From Fontivita pretiosa (GTDB lineage Bacteria > Planctomycetota > Phycisphaerae > Tepidisphaerales > Tepidisphaeraceae), in the NCBI RefSeq assembly GCF_050410795.1, contig NZ_CP191258.1:930001-994000 (forward strand): a DNA stretch of 64,000 nt. Direction: 5' to 3'. Below the pieces are notes generated by a model. That model had not been told where the DNA came from and did not search any database. It saw only the letters and a program-made list of their open reading frames with translations. The position numbers were made by a program, and so were the translations under genes. Positions 55,701-64,000 of this stretch are shown here, one piece after another. The stretch's first letter is position 1. Every line of letters begins with the position of its first letter.

Positions 55701-58445
55701 CGGACCATTGCCGGAGACCTCGATCGTCCCGCCGCCAGTGCCCAGCGTGAAGCGGCGGCCCACCTGCCCGGCGTCGTGCGCGGCGCCCGTTCCCGCCATC
55801 CCCGTGTAGTTGTATCGCAGCGTGCCCGCATTGAGCACGAGACTTGTCGGATCTGTGGCCGTGCCCAGCGGCAAAAATCCCGAGCCAGACGCACTGTTGC
55901 TGCTGCTGACCTCCAGCACGCCGCCCGTGATTGTCGTGATCCCAGAATACGAGTTATTGGCGGAGAGGATGGTGACCCCACTGCCCGCCTGGTGGACATT
56001 GCCCGTGCCGGAGATGACGTTGGTAACCGTCAACGTGCCAGTGCGGTTGAACACGAGATTGGCGTTATTGACGATCTCGCCGCCGCCGGGCGCGCCGCTT
56101 GTCCCGCCGATCTGGAGCGTGCCACCGCCGATCGTCGTCGTGCCGGTATAGGTGTTGGCGGCGGTGAGAATCCAGGTTCCGGTTCCCAGCTTATGAACGT
56201 GAGTAATGTTCGGCGAAGCGCCGTCGAGAATGAGCCCCGCGAACGTGCCGACGCCGCTGCCGCTGAGGCTGAGAGTCTGGCTGCCGCTGGTCGCCGGGAC
56301 GCTCATCGTGCCGCTGAGGCTCAGCCCGCCACCGGAGGAATCGAACCCCCCGCCGCCGGGACCGAGCGTGAAGTTCCGGTTGGACGATGCCGCGCTGGAG
56401 CCGTGATGTCGCAGCACGCCCCCATCGAGCACCAGGTTGCTGTTGAGGTTGGACGCGACGCTTCCGATGCCGCTGAGGGCATTGGAATTGGCCAGTGTCG
56501 CGACCGAGAGCGTGCCGCCACTGATCAGGGTCGGACCACTGTAGCTGCTGTTGGACAGCGACGTGACCAGCCCGCCAGTCGTTTTGCTCAGGCCGGCGGT
56601 TCCGGCAAGGTTGATCGCCAGCGTGCCGGCGCGCACGTCGAAGCTGCCGCTGCTCAGCAGCAGCGTTCCACCGCCCAGCAGCCCATTATGCAGCGTGATC
56701 CCGCCGACCGTCTCGGTCTGGTTGATTAACTCAAAACCGCCTGTCGGGCTGTTGATGATGATCAGGTTGCCATCAGGGATGATGTTGCTGGCGTTCAGCA
56801 GCAGTGTGCCGGCCTCGATGGTTGTCGTGCCGGTGTAGGTCTTTGCTGCGCCGGAGATGATCCACCGCCCCGATCCTTTCTTGAGAATACTGGTGACGCC
56901 TGAGACCGGATTGGGAATCGCGCCGCTGAGCGTGTTGTTGCCGATATTGGTGCCCTGGAGCGTGAGCGTCCGATCTCCAGTGCCGCTGGCGGTCATCGCG
57001 CCGCTGAGCGTCAACGGGTCGCCAACGGCCGCCGAGGAGGAATCAATCGTTCCACCGGCAGGACCAACGGTGTAGGCGCGGCTGGTCAGCCCCGCAACCG
57101 TGCTGACATACCGCAGCGTTCCACCATCCAGAGTCAGCGCATTACCCGCATTCCCGATGCCGCTGCCGCCGGAATCATCGATGGCATTGACTTCGATCGC
57201 GCCTTCGTTGATGACGGTGGCACCGCTGTAGGTGTTGCCGACGTTCGACAGCACCAGTGTGCCGCTGCCCTGCTTGATGATTCCCCCGCTGCCGGTGATC
57301 ACGCCCGCGAAGCTGGTGGTATTGGCGTCGCCGACGGTCAGGTTCCCGGCGCCCAGCGCCAGCGTGCCGCCACTGCCACTGAGCGAAGCGATCGTCTGGT
57401 TGTTTCCGCCCAGGTCCAGTGCCGCGGTGCCGCTGGAGAGGGTGACTGCGGTGCCGGTCGGCAGGCGATTGGCTCCTCCGGAAAGCGCCAGCGTGCCGCC
57501 GCTGATGCTGGTCGTGCCGCCGTAGCTGCTGGCCCCGGACAACACCCATTTGCCGGCGCCGGACTTGAGCAGGCTGGTGACGCTGCCGACACCTGCGTCC
57601 ACGATCGCGCTGCTGAGCGTGTTATCGCCGATGTTGCTGCCACTGAGGCTGAACGTGCGGTTGCCGGCGCCGCTGGCGGTCATCGTGCCGTTGAAGGAGA
57701 TCGTTGCCCCAGCCGCGCCGGAGGCATCCAGCCCGCCGCCGCCTCCGCCCAGCGTGAAGTTCCGATCGGTGCTGGTGGCGGCAAGACCCGTCCACCGCAG
57801 CGTGCCGCCGTTGAGCAACAGGTTGGCCGCATCGTTGCTGGCGTGGCTGCCGATCCCGCTGGCCAGGTTGTAGTTGCCCAGCACACCGGTCGCCAGCGTG
57901 CCGCCGCTGATCGTCGTGGCCCCCGAGTATGTGCTGGCGGCGTTGATCACCAGCAATCCCCCCCCGGCCTTCTCCAGCGAAAATGCCCCGGAGACTGGCG
58001 CGGCGATCGTGAGCGTCCCGTTGGCCACATCCCAGACGTTGTTGCCCCCAAGAATCACACCGGCCGAGATCGTGAAACTGTTGTTGGTCGTGACACTGAT
58101 GCGCGAGCCGATGGTCAGGCTGCCGGTGGTGGCGGTGATCGTGAAACTGGCGGTGCGATTAAAGACGATCGTGCCGACGGTCTGGCTGGTGGCCGCCAGG
58201 TTCGCAGTCGAGCCGCCAGTGCCGAAGAAGACGGTATCGCCCAGACCAGTGGCGGGGCTGACGTTCCCAACCCAGTTGACGCCGCTGGTCCAGCTCGTGT
58301 CGGCGCCCCCACCGCCGTCCCAGGTGTAGTCCGCCGCCAGCGCGCCGCGGCGCGCGTCATCGCCTGCACCATGCAGAATCGCTGACGCCAGCACCGCGGC
58401 ACAGGTCAGTGCCCGCTTACGCGAGTTTGAGATGTTGGTCCGCAA
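52773..58445 (-). CDS. Giant autotransporter-associated beta-strand repeat protein with PEP-CTERM
   Basis: 1890 residues. Signal peptide about 1-38 (basic start, hydrophobic ALTCAAVLASAI, ALAADYTW cleavage region). The body is Gly/Ser/Thr/Asn-rich with about 14-15 copies of the short PATR motif (for example TYSGATTISGGTL, TYTGTTTIGGGTL, SYSGTTTVQQGSL), and about seven larger units of roughly 120-250 residues holding NLVLNGGTLRYTG and TLTLTGTNTGNNTL segments. There is no C-terminal beta-barrel; it ends VPEPSGLMLMLAAGGTLLRR, a PEP-CTERM sorting tail. It should be a secreted beta-helix surface protein anchored or released by an exosortase encoded elsewhere. The start is TTG 58445 with AAAGGGAG just upstream; no better start is seen. 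Confidence 0.92.
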   Translation of the reverse strand: MRTNISNSRKRALTCAAVLASAILHGAGDDARRGALAADYTWDGGGGADTSWTSGVNWVGNVSPATGLGDTVFFGTGGSTANLAATSQTVGTIVFNRTASFTITATTGSLTIGSRISVTTNNSFTISAGVILGGNNVWDVANGTLTIAAPVSGAFSLEKAGGGLLVINAASTYSGATTISGGTLATGVLGNYNLASGIGSHASNDAANLLLNGGTLRWTGLAATSTDRNFTLGGGGGGLDASGAAGATISFNGTMTASGAGNRTFSLSGSNIGDNTLSSAIVDAGVGSVTSLLKSGAGKWVLSGASSYGGTTSISGGTLALSGGANRLPTGTAVTLSSGTAALDLGGNNQTIASLSGSGGTLALGAGNLTVGDANTTSFAGVITGSGGIIKQGSGTLVLSNVGNTYSGATVINEGAIEVNAIDDSGGSGIGNAGNALTLDGGTLRYVSTVAGLTSRAYTVGPAGGTIDSSSAAVGDPLTLSGAMTASGTGDRTLTLQGTNIGNNTLSGAIPNPVSGVTSILKKGSGRWIISGAAKTYTGTTTIEAGTLLLNASNIIPDGNLIIINSPTGGFELINQTETVGGITLHNGLLGGGTLLLSSGSFDVRAGTLAINLAGTAGLSKTTGGLVTSLSNSSYSGPTLISGGTLSVATLANSNALSGIGSVASNLNSNLVLDGGVLRHHGSSAASSNRNFTLGPGGGGFDSSGGGLSLSGTMSVPATSGSQTLSLSGSGVGTFAGLILDGASPNITHVHKLGTGTWILTAANTYTGTTTIGGGTLQIGGTSGAPGGGEIVNNANLVFNRTGTLTVTNVISGTGNVHQAGSGVTILSANNSYSGITTITGGVLEVSSSNSASGSGFLPLGTATDPTSLVLNAGTLRYNYTGMAGTGAAHDAGQVGRRFTLGTGGGTIEVSGNGPLNLYNNAPLTFSGSGSRTLTLSGSFADPAEGTNFYAALGAIIGNPTGGVTSIVKNGSGEWVLFGQNTYGGSTTINAGTLLLAHANVADNSTTTLLNVLPATTEVTLSGTGRLELYTGDDGPFIGGGPHVYEPLSQTIASLSGPSTSFVTLNGGTLIVNRVSGTATYSGTIDENADGGSTLYQIGGNFGKSGAGTLVLTGTNNSYTGVTFITGGTLSVQSLANGGVNSSIGAASSDASKLVLDGGTLRYAGAATSTDRLFNLGSGGGTLVSAGSGAMQWTNPGPIGFNAQVGPRTLTLRGTNTGNNTLAAVIGDGGGPTSLVKSDAGTWILLADNTYSGATTIVAGTLQFGAGGTNGSPGTGSISNDGNFVLNRSSTLSIGNLISGTGDLYHQGGGTLVLANPANSYTGATSISGGGVLEISKLSNVGLPSSIGAGTSGQSALVIGGTLRYTGSGDSTNRLFTLDGSNSIIDASGSGPISFTSVGALAPATGANRTLTLTGSNTGNNTLSASIPEVTGGDVSLVKTGAGKWVLNNASSTYAGTTTVVSGTLAMGGSSVLSPSGALIVDGPTAVLDMQMFIDTQTGVTVNNGGRITGISGAALTSTSAFDLRNGTVDVPLLGAVGLNKTTGGTVLLSSAASGYSGVTTISNGVLEVKKLSNFNALSSIGSVATNASTNLVLNGGTLKYTGAGDTTNRLFSVGTSGGTIDASAASGSVHFNNTSAMGFNAQSGARTLTLTGTSKANNTLSLVIGDNGGSTSLIKSGTGRWILTAANSYSGTTTVQQGSLLINGAHSGGGAVSVESGGVLGGTGSVAGNVTVQSGGKLAPGASIGTFSGAGDFTLAAGAIFDVEFGPTSGDSDLLQLTGAGKTLSVGGALLRLLPVNFSPPDQTNLSLTYTIAIATGAGGTVNSSPFANIVLIAGNQYSYSHDGVSATITFNSSSISVHVSAVPEPSGLMLMLAAGGTLLRRRPRLMRT

Positions 58446-58571
58446 GTGCTCCCTTTCCGGTGCTGGCGGCGGGCATACTTGAAAAATGCGATCCCCGCAG
58501 CAACATCAGACGCTATGGCTTCCCCGTCGCGCCGCCATGAACGCGCGGAGAATGAAGAGCTTGAACACGAT

Positions 58572-59156
58572 TCACGCAAGCAGTCGGCGACGAAGCTGAC
58601 GATAGACCACCAACGCCGCCAGCAGGCTGGCACTGCCCCAGATCGACATCGGCAGTGGCACGACCGTCGGCAAGGTGGTGTTCGGCAGACTCCCAAGGCT
58701 GTCCAGCGGCAGATCAGCAACCGTTGCGTCCCGGGACTGCGATGACAGCGGATCAACGAACCGCGGGCGATCTGCATTGCCGCCCGTCTGTCCACCGCCG
58801 CCTGAGGCAAACGCCACATACGAATCGGATGGGGTCAACAGATCACCCGATGACCAGGCGTTTGCATCATTGGAAGAACCGCTGACGCCGAATCCAACCG
58901 TCACATCGCTCAGAGCATTGGAGGTGTCAGAGCTTGAACTTCCGCCGCCCGCGGCATCGCCAAGCACTCCCAACTGGCTGGCCAAGGCAGAGAAGCTCAC
59001 GTCGCCGGATGTACCAGGCAGGTTCAATCCAGTTTGAGTGGTGCCCGAGGTGATCGAAGAAGCCGTGTTGACCGCCAAAGGTACGCTGTCAGCGAGAACC
59101 GGTCCGGGCGCGCAGCACCAGACCATAACTCCAACACTGGCAAAGATTGCGCGCAT
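58572..59156 (-). CDS. Small secreted protein with VPLP-type C-terminal sorting tail
   Basis: 194 residues from ATG 59156. Signal peptide about 1-22 (MRAIFASVGVMVWCCAPGPVLA). The middle is Ser/Gly/Asp-rich and low in complexity, without a recognised fold. The C-terminus VVPLPMSIWGSASLLAALVV then YRQLRRRLLA has the VPLP motif, membrane helix and Arg cluster of VPLPA/PEP-CTERM anchors. A longer in-frame start (TTG 59222) falls in the promoter. It lies 126 bp upstream of the giant PEP-CTERM gene, and both probably use the same exosortase. Confidence 0.8.
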   Translation of the reverse strand: MRAIFASVGVMVWCCAPGPVLADSVPLAVNTASSITSGTTQTGLNLPGTSGDVSFSALASQLGVLGDAAGGGSSSSDTSNALSDVTVGFGVSGSSNDANAWSSGDLLTPSDSYVAFASGGGGQTGGNADRPRFVDPLSSQSRDATVADLPLDSLGSLPNTTLPTVVPLPMSIWGSASLLAALVVYRQLRRRLLA

Positions 59157-59193
59157 TACTGCACCCCGTTCCAATATGCACCCACTGGACTTA

Positions 59194-59222
59194 ATATTAT
59201 CGAACTTGGCCGGATCATGCAA
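59194..59222 (-). promoter_or_regulatory. Sigma70-type promoter for the small VPLP-CTERM gene
   Basis: On the minus strand TTGCAT (59222-59217), a 17-bp spacer and TAATAT (59199-59194). The predicted start near 59187 is about 30 bases before the ATG at 59156. Confidence 0.6.
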
Positions 59223-59330
59223 GGAAGATCAGCGGCACATTCAGCGGACTTGTGCCTCACATTGCCGTTACCCACACCAAATTTGTTTAACCCACTGTGT
59301 CATATGGGATCGCAATAGTTCTGCTGCACT

Positions 59331-62300
59331 TCAGATCAGCCCGGTCAGTTCCGACATCTCTTCGATCATGTCGGAAGACCGAATCCGCGACTCGCTGAAG
59401 ATGCTGTAGCTGTCGGGCAGTGGCGGCAGCGCCGTACCCGCCAGCGCCTTAGGTCCAGGCAAGTTGGGTAGCAGCGGCGAACCGGAGGCGATCGGTGTGT
59501 TCATGTCCGTCTGAATCTCCGCCGCCGACAGCGCGCGACTGTAGATCCGCACCTCATCGATCCGCCCGCGGAACCACTCGCCCCAGAGCGTGTTGCCGCC
59601 GATCCGCAGGGCGCCGTCGGAAGTAGCGATCGGACCGCTCATCGGCAGGCTGCCCACCTGCGAGCCGTTGACGTATAGCCGCAGCACCGCCCCATCGTAG
59701 GTCGTGGCCAGATGCTGCCAGGCGTTGCGAGGCAGTGAGGTCCCCTCGGCGGTCTGGTTCACCCCGCCGACCAGCACATTGCCCTCCGGCCGACCACGCC
59801 AGTTCCGCCAGTAAAGGTTGTATACGTCCACCCCCGCTCCTTCCTTGATGATCACGTCGCGCACTCCATTGGCCACCGTCGAGTACACCCAGGCTTCCAG
59901 CGTCATGCCCGTGGTCAGGTCCAGCGAGCCGGAATCCAGCACCGTGATCATCTGTCCGTTGGAGGTGAACGACACGCCGCTTCCGTACCGACCGGAAGTG
60001 GTGCGGCTGGCGCCGCTGATCGTGCCGTTGTTGCCGTTGCCCGAGCGGTCCAGTACGGTGCCGCCGCTGCCCTCCTCGAAATTGAACGCCAGCACCGGAC
60101 CGGAAACCGTTACGAAGTTCGCAGTGTACGTGGTCGTGCTCGACGGCGCCACGACCGTGTGCGTCGCCGCACCCCCGTCCGACCAGCTCGAAAAGAAATA
60201 CGTCGTGCCATTCAGCACCTGCGGCGAAATCGCTGAGATCGTGTTGCTGGAGCCCACGATCACCGTCCGCCCAAACGGACTGGTCCCCTGCTCGGACCCG
60301 ACGGCCAGTTGCAATCCCGGCGGCGAGGTGAGGAAGTTCAGCACCACCGTCTGCGGCTGAAGCTGCACGCTGGTGGTGGCCTGCAAACCGCCGGAATCGG
60401 TGACCGTCAAACTCAGTTCCAAAAACGACGGATACTCGTGATCGGGAACAATGAACGAACCGCTGGCCACTCCCGCGTAGCTCTGAACCGTGTGCGTGTG
60501 AGTGTTGTGATGCTGAATCAGCGTCCAAGTCAACGCCGATGCCGGCAGAGTCCCATCGTCGGGGTCACTGCCATGGCCCGAGAAGTTGATCGTCTGTCCG
60601 GTCACGTACATCAGCGAAGACAGCGGCGCATCGATGAACGCCTGCGGCGGCTGGTTGTTCACCGCGATGATCGTCGAGGCGTCGGAAAACGCGCCGCGGC
60701 TGTCGGTGACACGCAGACGAACCGTCTTGTTCCCGCCGGTCGTGAATGTGTAACTGGTCGTCGCCGTCGTGGCATCGTCGAACTGCCCGTCATTGTCCAG
60801 ATCCCAGGCGAAACTGATCGTGTCGCCCGGGTCCGGATCGCTGGAGCCGGCGGCGCTGAACTGCACCGTCAGCGGCGCCGGACCGCTGGTGGGATTGGCC
60901 TGAATGACGGCATTCGGCGGGCGATTGGTCTGCGTCGCGCCGGCGTATTGAATCCGGCGAACCAGCCCGTCCGCCAGATTCACGTAGAACACGTCGCCGC
61001 CCGGACCGATCTGAAGTTCCACCGGGCTGTTGACGGCCGGCAGAATCGCGCGGTTGGCGGGGTCAGGCTCGCCGCTGGGTCCGGCGTACATCACATAGAT
61101 CCGGTCGCGCGCCTCATCGCAGAAGAACAGCGCCCCGTTGTACGCCAGCGGGTAACTGCCGCCCGTGTAAAACGCCAGCCCCGCGACCGCCGATCCGCCC
61201 GTCGGTTCGTTGGCGCCGGGCACAACCTGTTCGTTGTGGTTGTAGGCGTAAAACGGCTGGGTCTCGGCGCCGGCATTGTTGTACAGGTTCTCGATCAGTG
61301 GCAGGTTCAATGCATCGTAGCCTCCCTGACGCCCCGGCCCCTCGTACGCCGGCCAGCCAAAGTTCTCCACCGTCGAATCGTTGGGCACGCGAATGCGATT
61401 GATCTCCTCCCACGTTGACCACCCCACATCGCCAACCCAGATTTCGCTGGTGCCCGGGCGGAATGCGAAGCGGAAGGGATTGCGCATGCCGTAGGCGATG
61501 ATCCGCCGGGCGTTGGTGTCGTTGCCGGTGTTGAACAGCGGATTGTCCGGCAGCGGCGCGCCCGTCGCCGGATCCACCCGAATGATCGATCCATCCAGGC
61601 TCGTCGGATCGCCCGGCGTGCGAAGATCCAGACTGCGCAGTGCCCCGCCTTCGTTGGGCGGATCGTTTCCCGGATTGCCCGTCTGGCCGTAGTCCGCGTA
61701 GTTGAAGCTCGCCCCGTCCCCGCCGCCTGCGTACAGCGCTCCGTCCGGGCCGAATATCACCGTCCCAATCGAGTGACTGGGGAACTGCTGGAACCAGTCG
61801 TGCACCAGCACCTGTTCCGGTCCGACCATCACATTTCCGTCGGCGCGCAGCCGCGAAAGCCGCCCACTGACCAGCGCGCCGGTTGTCGTCGCATTGGGGC
61901 CGGGATCGCTGTCGGTGTTGGGCTGCCCGTACTTGGGCGCCGGCCCGCCGATGTCTCCATCGTACGTATACAGCACATACACATACGGATCGGTCGGGAA
62001 ATTCGGCGCCAGCGTCATCCCCAGCAACCCGCGATCCCAGAAATTGTGCACGTTGGTTCGCAGGTCGGCGAAGATGGTCGGCGTGGTGTCGCTCAGGCTG
62101 TCGAAAACCTTGATCACCCCGCGCTTTTCCGCCACGAACACGCGCCCATCCGGCGAGAAGCGAAGCGTTGTGGGCTCGATCAGCCCGCTGAACACGATAT
62201 TGTCCTGGAATTGTGGCGTGCCGGTCGTGAACGCCCAGGTCAGATCCGCCGACAGCGGATTGCCCGATATGTCCTTCACTCCCGCGACGCCGCCCTTGAC

Positions 62301-63341
62301 CTGCGCCGTGTAGTAGGCGTTGGGGAACGACGTCAGATTGTTCTGCGGATCCAGCGTCGCAACACGGGTCGCTGCATTGTATGTGACGCTGGCCGACACC
62401 ACGTTTGCATTCGGGTCGCGCAGGACGATCGTGCTGCTGGTGATGCTCGCCGGGTCCATCGGCTCGTTGAACGTCACCGTGATGTTCGTCGTCAGAGCCA
62501 CGTTGGCCGCCCCGTTGCGCGGCGTGACGGCGGTGATCGCGGGCGAAGTGGTGTCCGATCCGCCCTGGCTGACCGGACTGTTCATATCCTGCTGGATCTC
62601 CGACGGCGCCAGCGCGCGGTTGTAGATCCGTACTTCGTCAATGATCCCCTGGAAGAATTCCCCCCAGATGCTGTTACCCCCGATCCGCAGCGCCCCGGTG
62701 GAGGCGGGGATCGACCCGGCCACCGCCAGGGCGGCGGCCTCGGCACCGTTGATGTACAGCCGAAGCGTCACACCGTCGTACGTGCCCGCCAGGTGCGTCC
62801 ACACGTTCGCCGACAACGTCGGTCCCTCCGCCGTGCGGTTGATGCCTCCGACGAATACGTTGGCTTCCGGCGCGCCGCGCCAGTTTCGCGCGTACAGGTT
62901 GTAGATGTCCACATTGCTGCCTTCCTTGATGATCACATCCCGCACACCCGTTGTCGCCGTCGGGAAAACCCACGCCTCCAGCGTCATGCCGGTGCTCAGG
63001 TCCAGGGACGCCGCATCATTCACCGTCACGTAATTTGAAGTGCCGTTGAAGCTCAGCGCATTGCCGAAGCGCCCGCTGGTGGTCCAGGTGGCGCCGTTGA
63101 CCGCGCCGGTGTTGTTGTTTCCCGACACATCAGCCGTCGTCGTTGCCCCGGCGCCTTCCTCGAATCCGTACGCTGCCACCAGACCCACCGCCAACAGCAG
63201 CCGCGACTCCAGCGTTTCCACGCGCGATGCTGCTCTGACGCCCGACATCATGGCCCCACCACGCCCGGCCCTGCGGCGCCGAGTGCAATCCGACCCTGCG
63301 GCGATGCGACCTGCACCGCCAAGATTTCCTTGCGACGCCAT
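59331..63341 (-). CDS. Secreted multidomain LamG / sorbosone dehydrogenase / PKD protein
   Basis: 1336 residues from ATG 63341 (GGAGGT 5 bases upstream). The N-terminus carries RVETLESRLLLA, the planctomycete extracellular motif. Then LamG domain about 45-215 (LVAAYGFEEGAGATTTADVS), Ig-like Big_5 about 230-340 (AVTPRNGAANVALTTNITVT), glucose/sorbosone dehydrogenase-type beta-propeller about 345-800 (FSPDGRVFVAEKRGVIKVFD, GPDGALYAGGGDGA, GMRNPFRFAFRPGTSEIWVG), PKD about 815-900 (AAGSSDPDPGDTISFAWDLD), a further Ig-like part, and a second LamG about 1095-1275 closely similar to the first. It may oxidise sugars with PQQ or act as a carbohydrate-binding surface protein. It lies upstream of two sorting-tail proteins. 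Confidence 0.88.
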   Translation of the reverse strand: MASQGNLGGAGRIAAGSDCTRRRRAGRGGAMMSGVRAASRVETLESRLLLAVGLVAAYGFEEGAGATTTADVSGNNNTGAVNGATWTTSGRFGNALSFNGTSNYVTVNDAASLDLSTGMTLEAWVFPTATTGVRDVIIKEGSNVDIYNLYARNWRGAPEANVFVGGINRTAEGPTLSANVWTHLAGTYDGVTLRLYINGAEAAALAVAGSIPASTGALRIGGNSIWGEFFQGIIDEVRIYNRALAPSEIQQDMNSPVSQGGSDTTSPAITAVTPRNGAANVALTTNITVTFNEPMDPASITSSTIVLRDPNANVVSASVTYNAATRVATLDPQNNLTSFPNAYYTAQVKGGVAGVKDISGNPLSADLTWAFTTGTPQFQDNIVFSGLIEPTTLRFSPDGRVFVAEKRGVIKVFDSLSDTTPTIFADLRTNVHNFWDRGLLGMTLAPNFPTDPYVYVLYTYDGDIGGPAPKYGQPNTDSDPGPNATTTGALVSGRLSRLRADGNVMVGPEQVLVHDWFQQFPSHSIGTVIFGPDGALYAGGGDGASFNYADYGQTGNPGNDPPNEGGALRSLDLRTPGDPTSLDGSIIRVDPATGAPLPDNPLFNTGNDTNARRIIAYGMRNPFRFAFRPGTSEIWVGDVGWSTWEEINRIRVPNDSTVENFGWPAYEGPGRQGGYDALNLPLIENLYNNAGAETQPFYAYNHNEQVVPGANEPTGGSAVAGLAFYTGGSYPLAYNGALFFCDEARDRIYVMYAGPSGEPDPANRAILPAVNSPVELQIGPGGDVFYVNLADGLVRRIQYAGATQTNRPPNAVIQANPTSGPAPLTVQFSAAGSSDPDPGDTISFAWDLDNDGQFDDATTATTSYTFTTGGNKTVRLRVTDSRGAFSDASTIIAVNNQPPQAFIDAPLSSLMYVTGQTINFSGHGSDPDDGTLPASALTWTLIQHHNTHTHTVQSYAGVASGSFIVPDHEYPSFLELSLTVTDSGGLQATTSVQLQPQTVVLNFLTSPPGLQLAVGSEQGTSPFGRTVIVGSSNTISAISPQVLNGTTYFFSSWSDGGAATHTVVAPSSTTTYTANFVTVSGPVLAFNFEEGSGGTVLDRSGNGNNGTISGASRTTSGRYGSGVSFTSNGQMITVLDSGSLDLTTGMTLEAWVYSTVANGVRDVIIKEGAGVDVYNLYWRNWRGRPEGNVLVGGVNQTAEGTSLPRNAWQHLATTYDGAVLRLYVNGSQVGSLPMSGPIATSDGALRIGGNTLWGEWFRGRIDEVRIYSRALSAAEIQTDMNTPIASGSPLLPNLPGPKALAGTALPPLPDSYSIFSESRIRSSDMIEEMSELTGLI

Positions 63342-63443
63342 CTGGACCTCCAATCGATGTGTGAATGAGCCAGCCTGATGCCAGCTCTTGTGATGAATAG
63401 CAACCGTGACCTGTGAATGCCCTTGGCGGTCCTTCGCTGCCGC

Positions 63444-64000
63444 CTAGGCGTTCGTGTACTGGTTACGCCGGATGATCTGGTATCCCCGGATCAGCTCCGC
63501 AACACCCGCATCCAGCCCGATTGTCGTGCGATATCCAGTGGACTCGATCCGGCGATTGCTTACCACGTAATTCCGCTGATCAGGATCCTTGCCCACCTCC
63601 GCCACAAGATACGTGAACGATGGAATGTATTTCTGGATCACCTGGCACAGCTCCCACTTGCTGATGTTGGCATCGCTCAGGCCAACGTTGTATGGCCGGC
63701 CCTTCATCTGCTCGTAGTGGTCCAGGGCATGTCTGAACGCGCGTGCGCCGTCGCGGACGTGCAGATAATTGCGCTTGAAGTGCGGCTCGAAGAGCACGAC
63801 GAACCGATCGACCACCGCGCGATACGTGAAATCGTTGACCAGCAGATCCAGGCGCATTCGCGGACTGGTGCCGAACAACGTCGCGAAGCGGAACGTCACG
63901 CAGTTGCCGCGGTCCAGCAGGTACTTCTCCAGCTCAACCTTCAGCCGCCCGTACAGCGAGATCGGTCGCAGCGGGGTGTCCTCGTCACACTCGATACTGG
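63444..64000 (-). CDS. NAD-dependent sugar-nucleotide epimerase/dehydratase, N-terminus beyond window
   Basis: The visible 185 codons are the C-terminal part of an extended short-chain dehydrogenase. LYGRLKVELEKYLL contains the YxxxK catalytic pair, TFRFATLFGTSPRMRLDLLV is the following strand and loop, KRNYLHVRDGARAF the nucleotide-sugar contact, and PYNVGLSDANISKWELCQVI the typical late motif. The 5' end runs off the right edge. It probably makes an activated sugar for surface polysaccharide; the exact substrate cannot be told. Confidence 0.88.
   Translation of the reverse strand, partial: SIECDEDTPLRPISLYGRLKVELEKYLLDRGNCVTFRFATLFGTSPRMRLDLLVNDFTYRAVVDRFVVLFEPHFKRNYLHVRDGARAFRHALDHYEQMKGRPYNVGLSDANISKWELCQVIQKYIPSFTYLVAEVGKDPDQRNYVVSNRRIESTGYRTTIGLDAGVAELIRGYQIIRRNQYTNA

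Overview
The window is GC-rich (roughly two thirds G+C by eye) and densely coded on both strands. It most likely comes from a planctomycete of the Phycisphaerae type. Evidence: a secreted protein starts with the planctomycete extracellular motif (VETLESRLLLA); two secreted proteins end in PEP-CTERM or VPLP-type sorting tails; there is a giant autotransporter-associated beta-strand repeat protein without a barrel; the cbb3 oxidase has fused CcoN and CcoO subunits; and short interspersed palindromic repeats are common. No rRNA, tRNA, CRISPR array, transposase or phage gene was seen.

Layout. 1-6608: a signalling island. A PhnD-like binding protein, a histidine-kinase-like protein without an ATPase domain and a full histidine kinase (cut by the left edge) run leftward. 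A sigma54 activator of the NtrC type lies on the other side. Between them a good -24/-12 promoter precedes ygbA and a heme-type radical SAM gene. 6708-10461: hldE, a small membrane protein and a yqjD/yqjE/yqjK-like membrane trio. 10775-18407: a tiny secreted protein, a SufS-like cysteine desulfurase, thiolase, ndk, a YihX-like HAD phosphatase, a secreted protein resembling pectic acid lyases, a YjbQ protein and a GAF-SpoIIE phosphatase. 18535-29522: a leftward cbb3 oxidase operon in the order ccoNO, ccoQ, ccoP, ccoG, ccoH, a TauE/DsbD-like membrane protein, ccoI, ccoS, followed 9 bp later by a pectate lyase. 29952-33935: hrpA.

34459-38711 is the most unusual block. A MaoC-type hydratase is divergent from a tight operon of a solute-binding protein without signal peptide, a Gfo/Idh/MocA oxidoreductase, a CaiB/BaiF CoA-transferase and a protein with two fused bacterial-microcompartment domains. 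This could be an undescribed CoA-thioester pathway tied to a shell protein.

38797-51116: a ClC chloride channel with CBS domains, galactokinase, a second Gfo/Idh/MocA protein, a CPA2 antiporter, mannonate dehydratase, a DEAD-box helicase, asd and an Mrp-type ATPase. 51141-64000: secreted or surface proteins (WD40, beta-strand repeat PEP-CTERM protein, small VPLP-CTERM protein, a LamG/sorbosone-dehydrogenase/PKD protein) and a truncated sugar-nucleotide epimerase. The carbohydrate enzymes (pectate lyase, possible PL10 relative, galactokinase, mannonate dehydratase, two Gfo/Idh proteins) suggest a polysaccharide degrader with a high-affinity terminal oxidase.

Several genes carry repeat sequence inside their reading frames: a 36-bp tandem array in the ccoNO tail, and AAGGATGAGG-containing insertions in ccoG and in the DEAD-box helicase.
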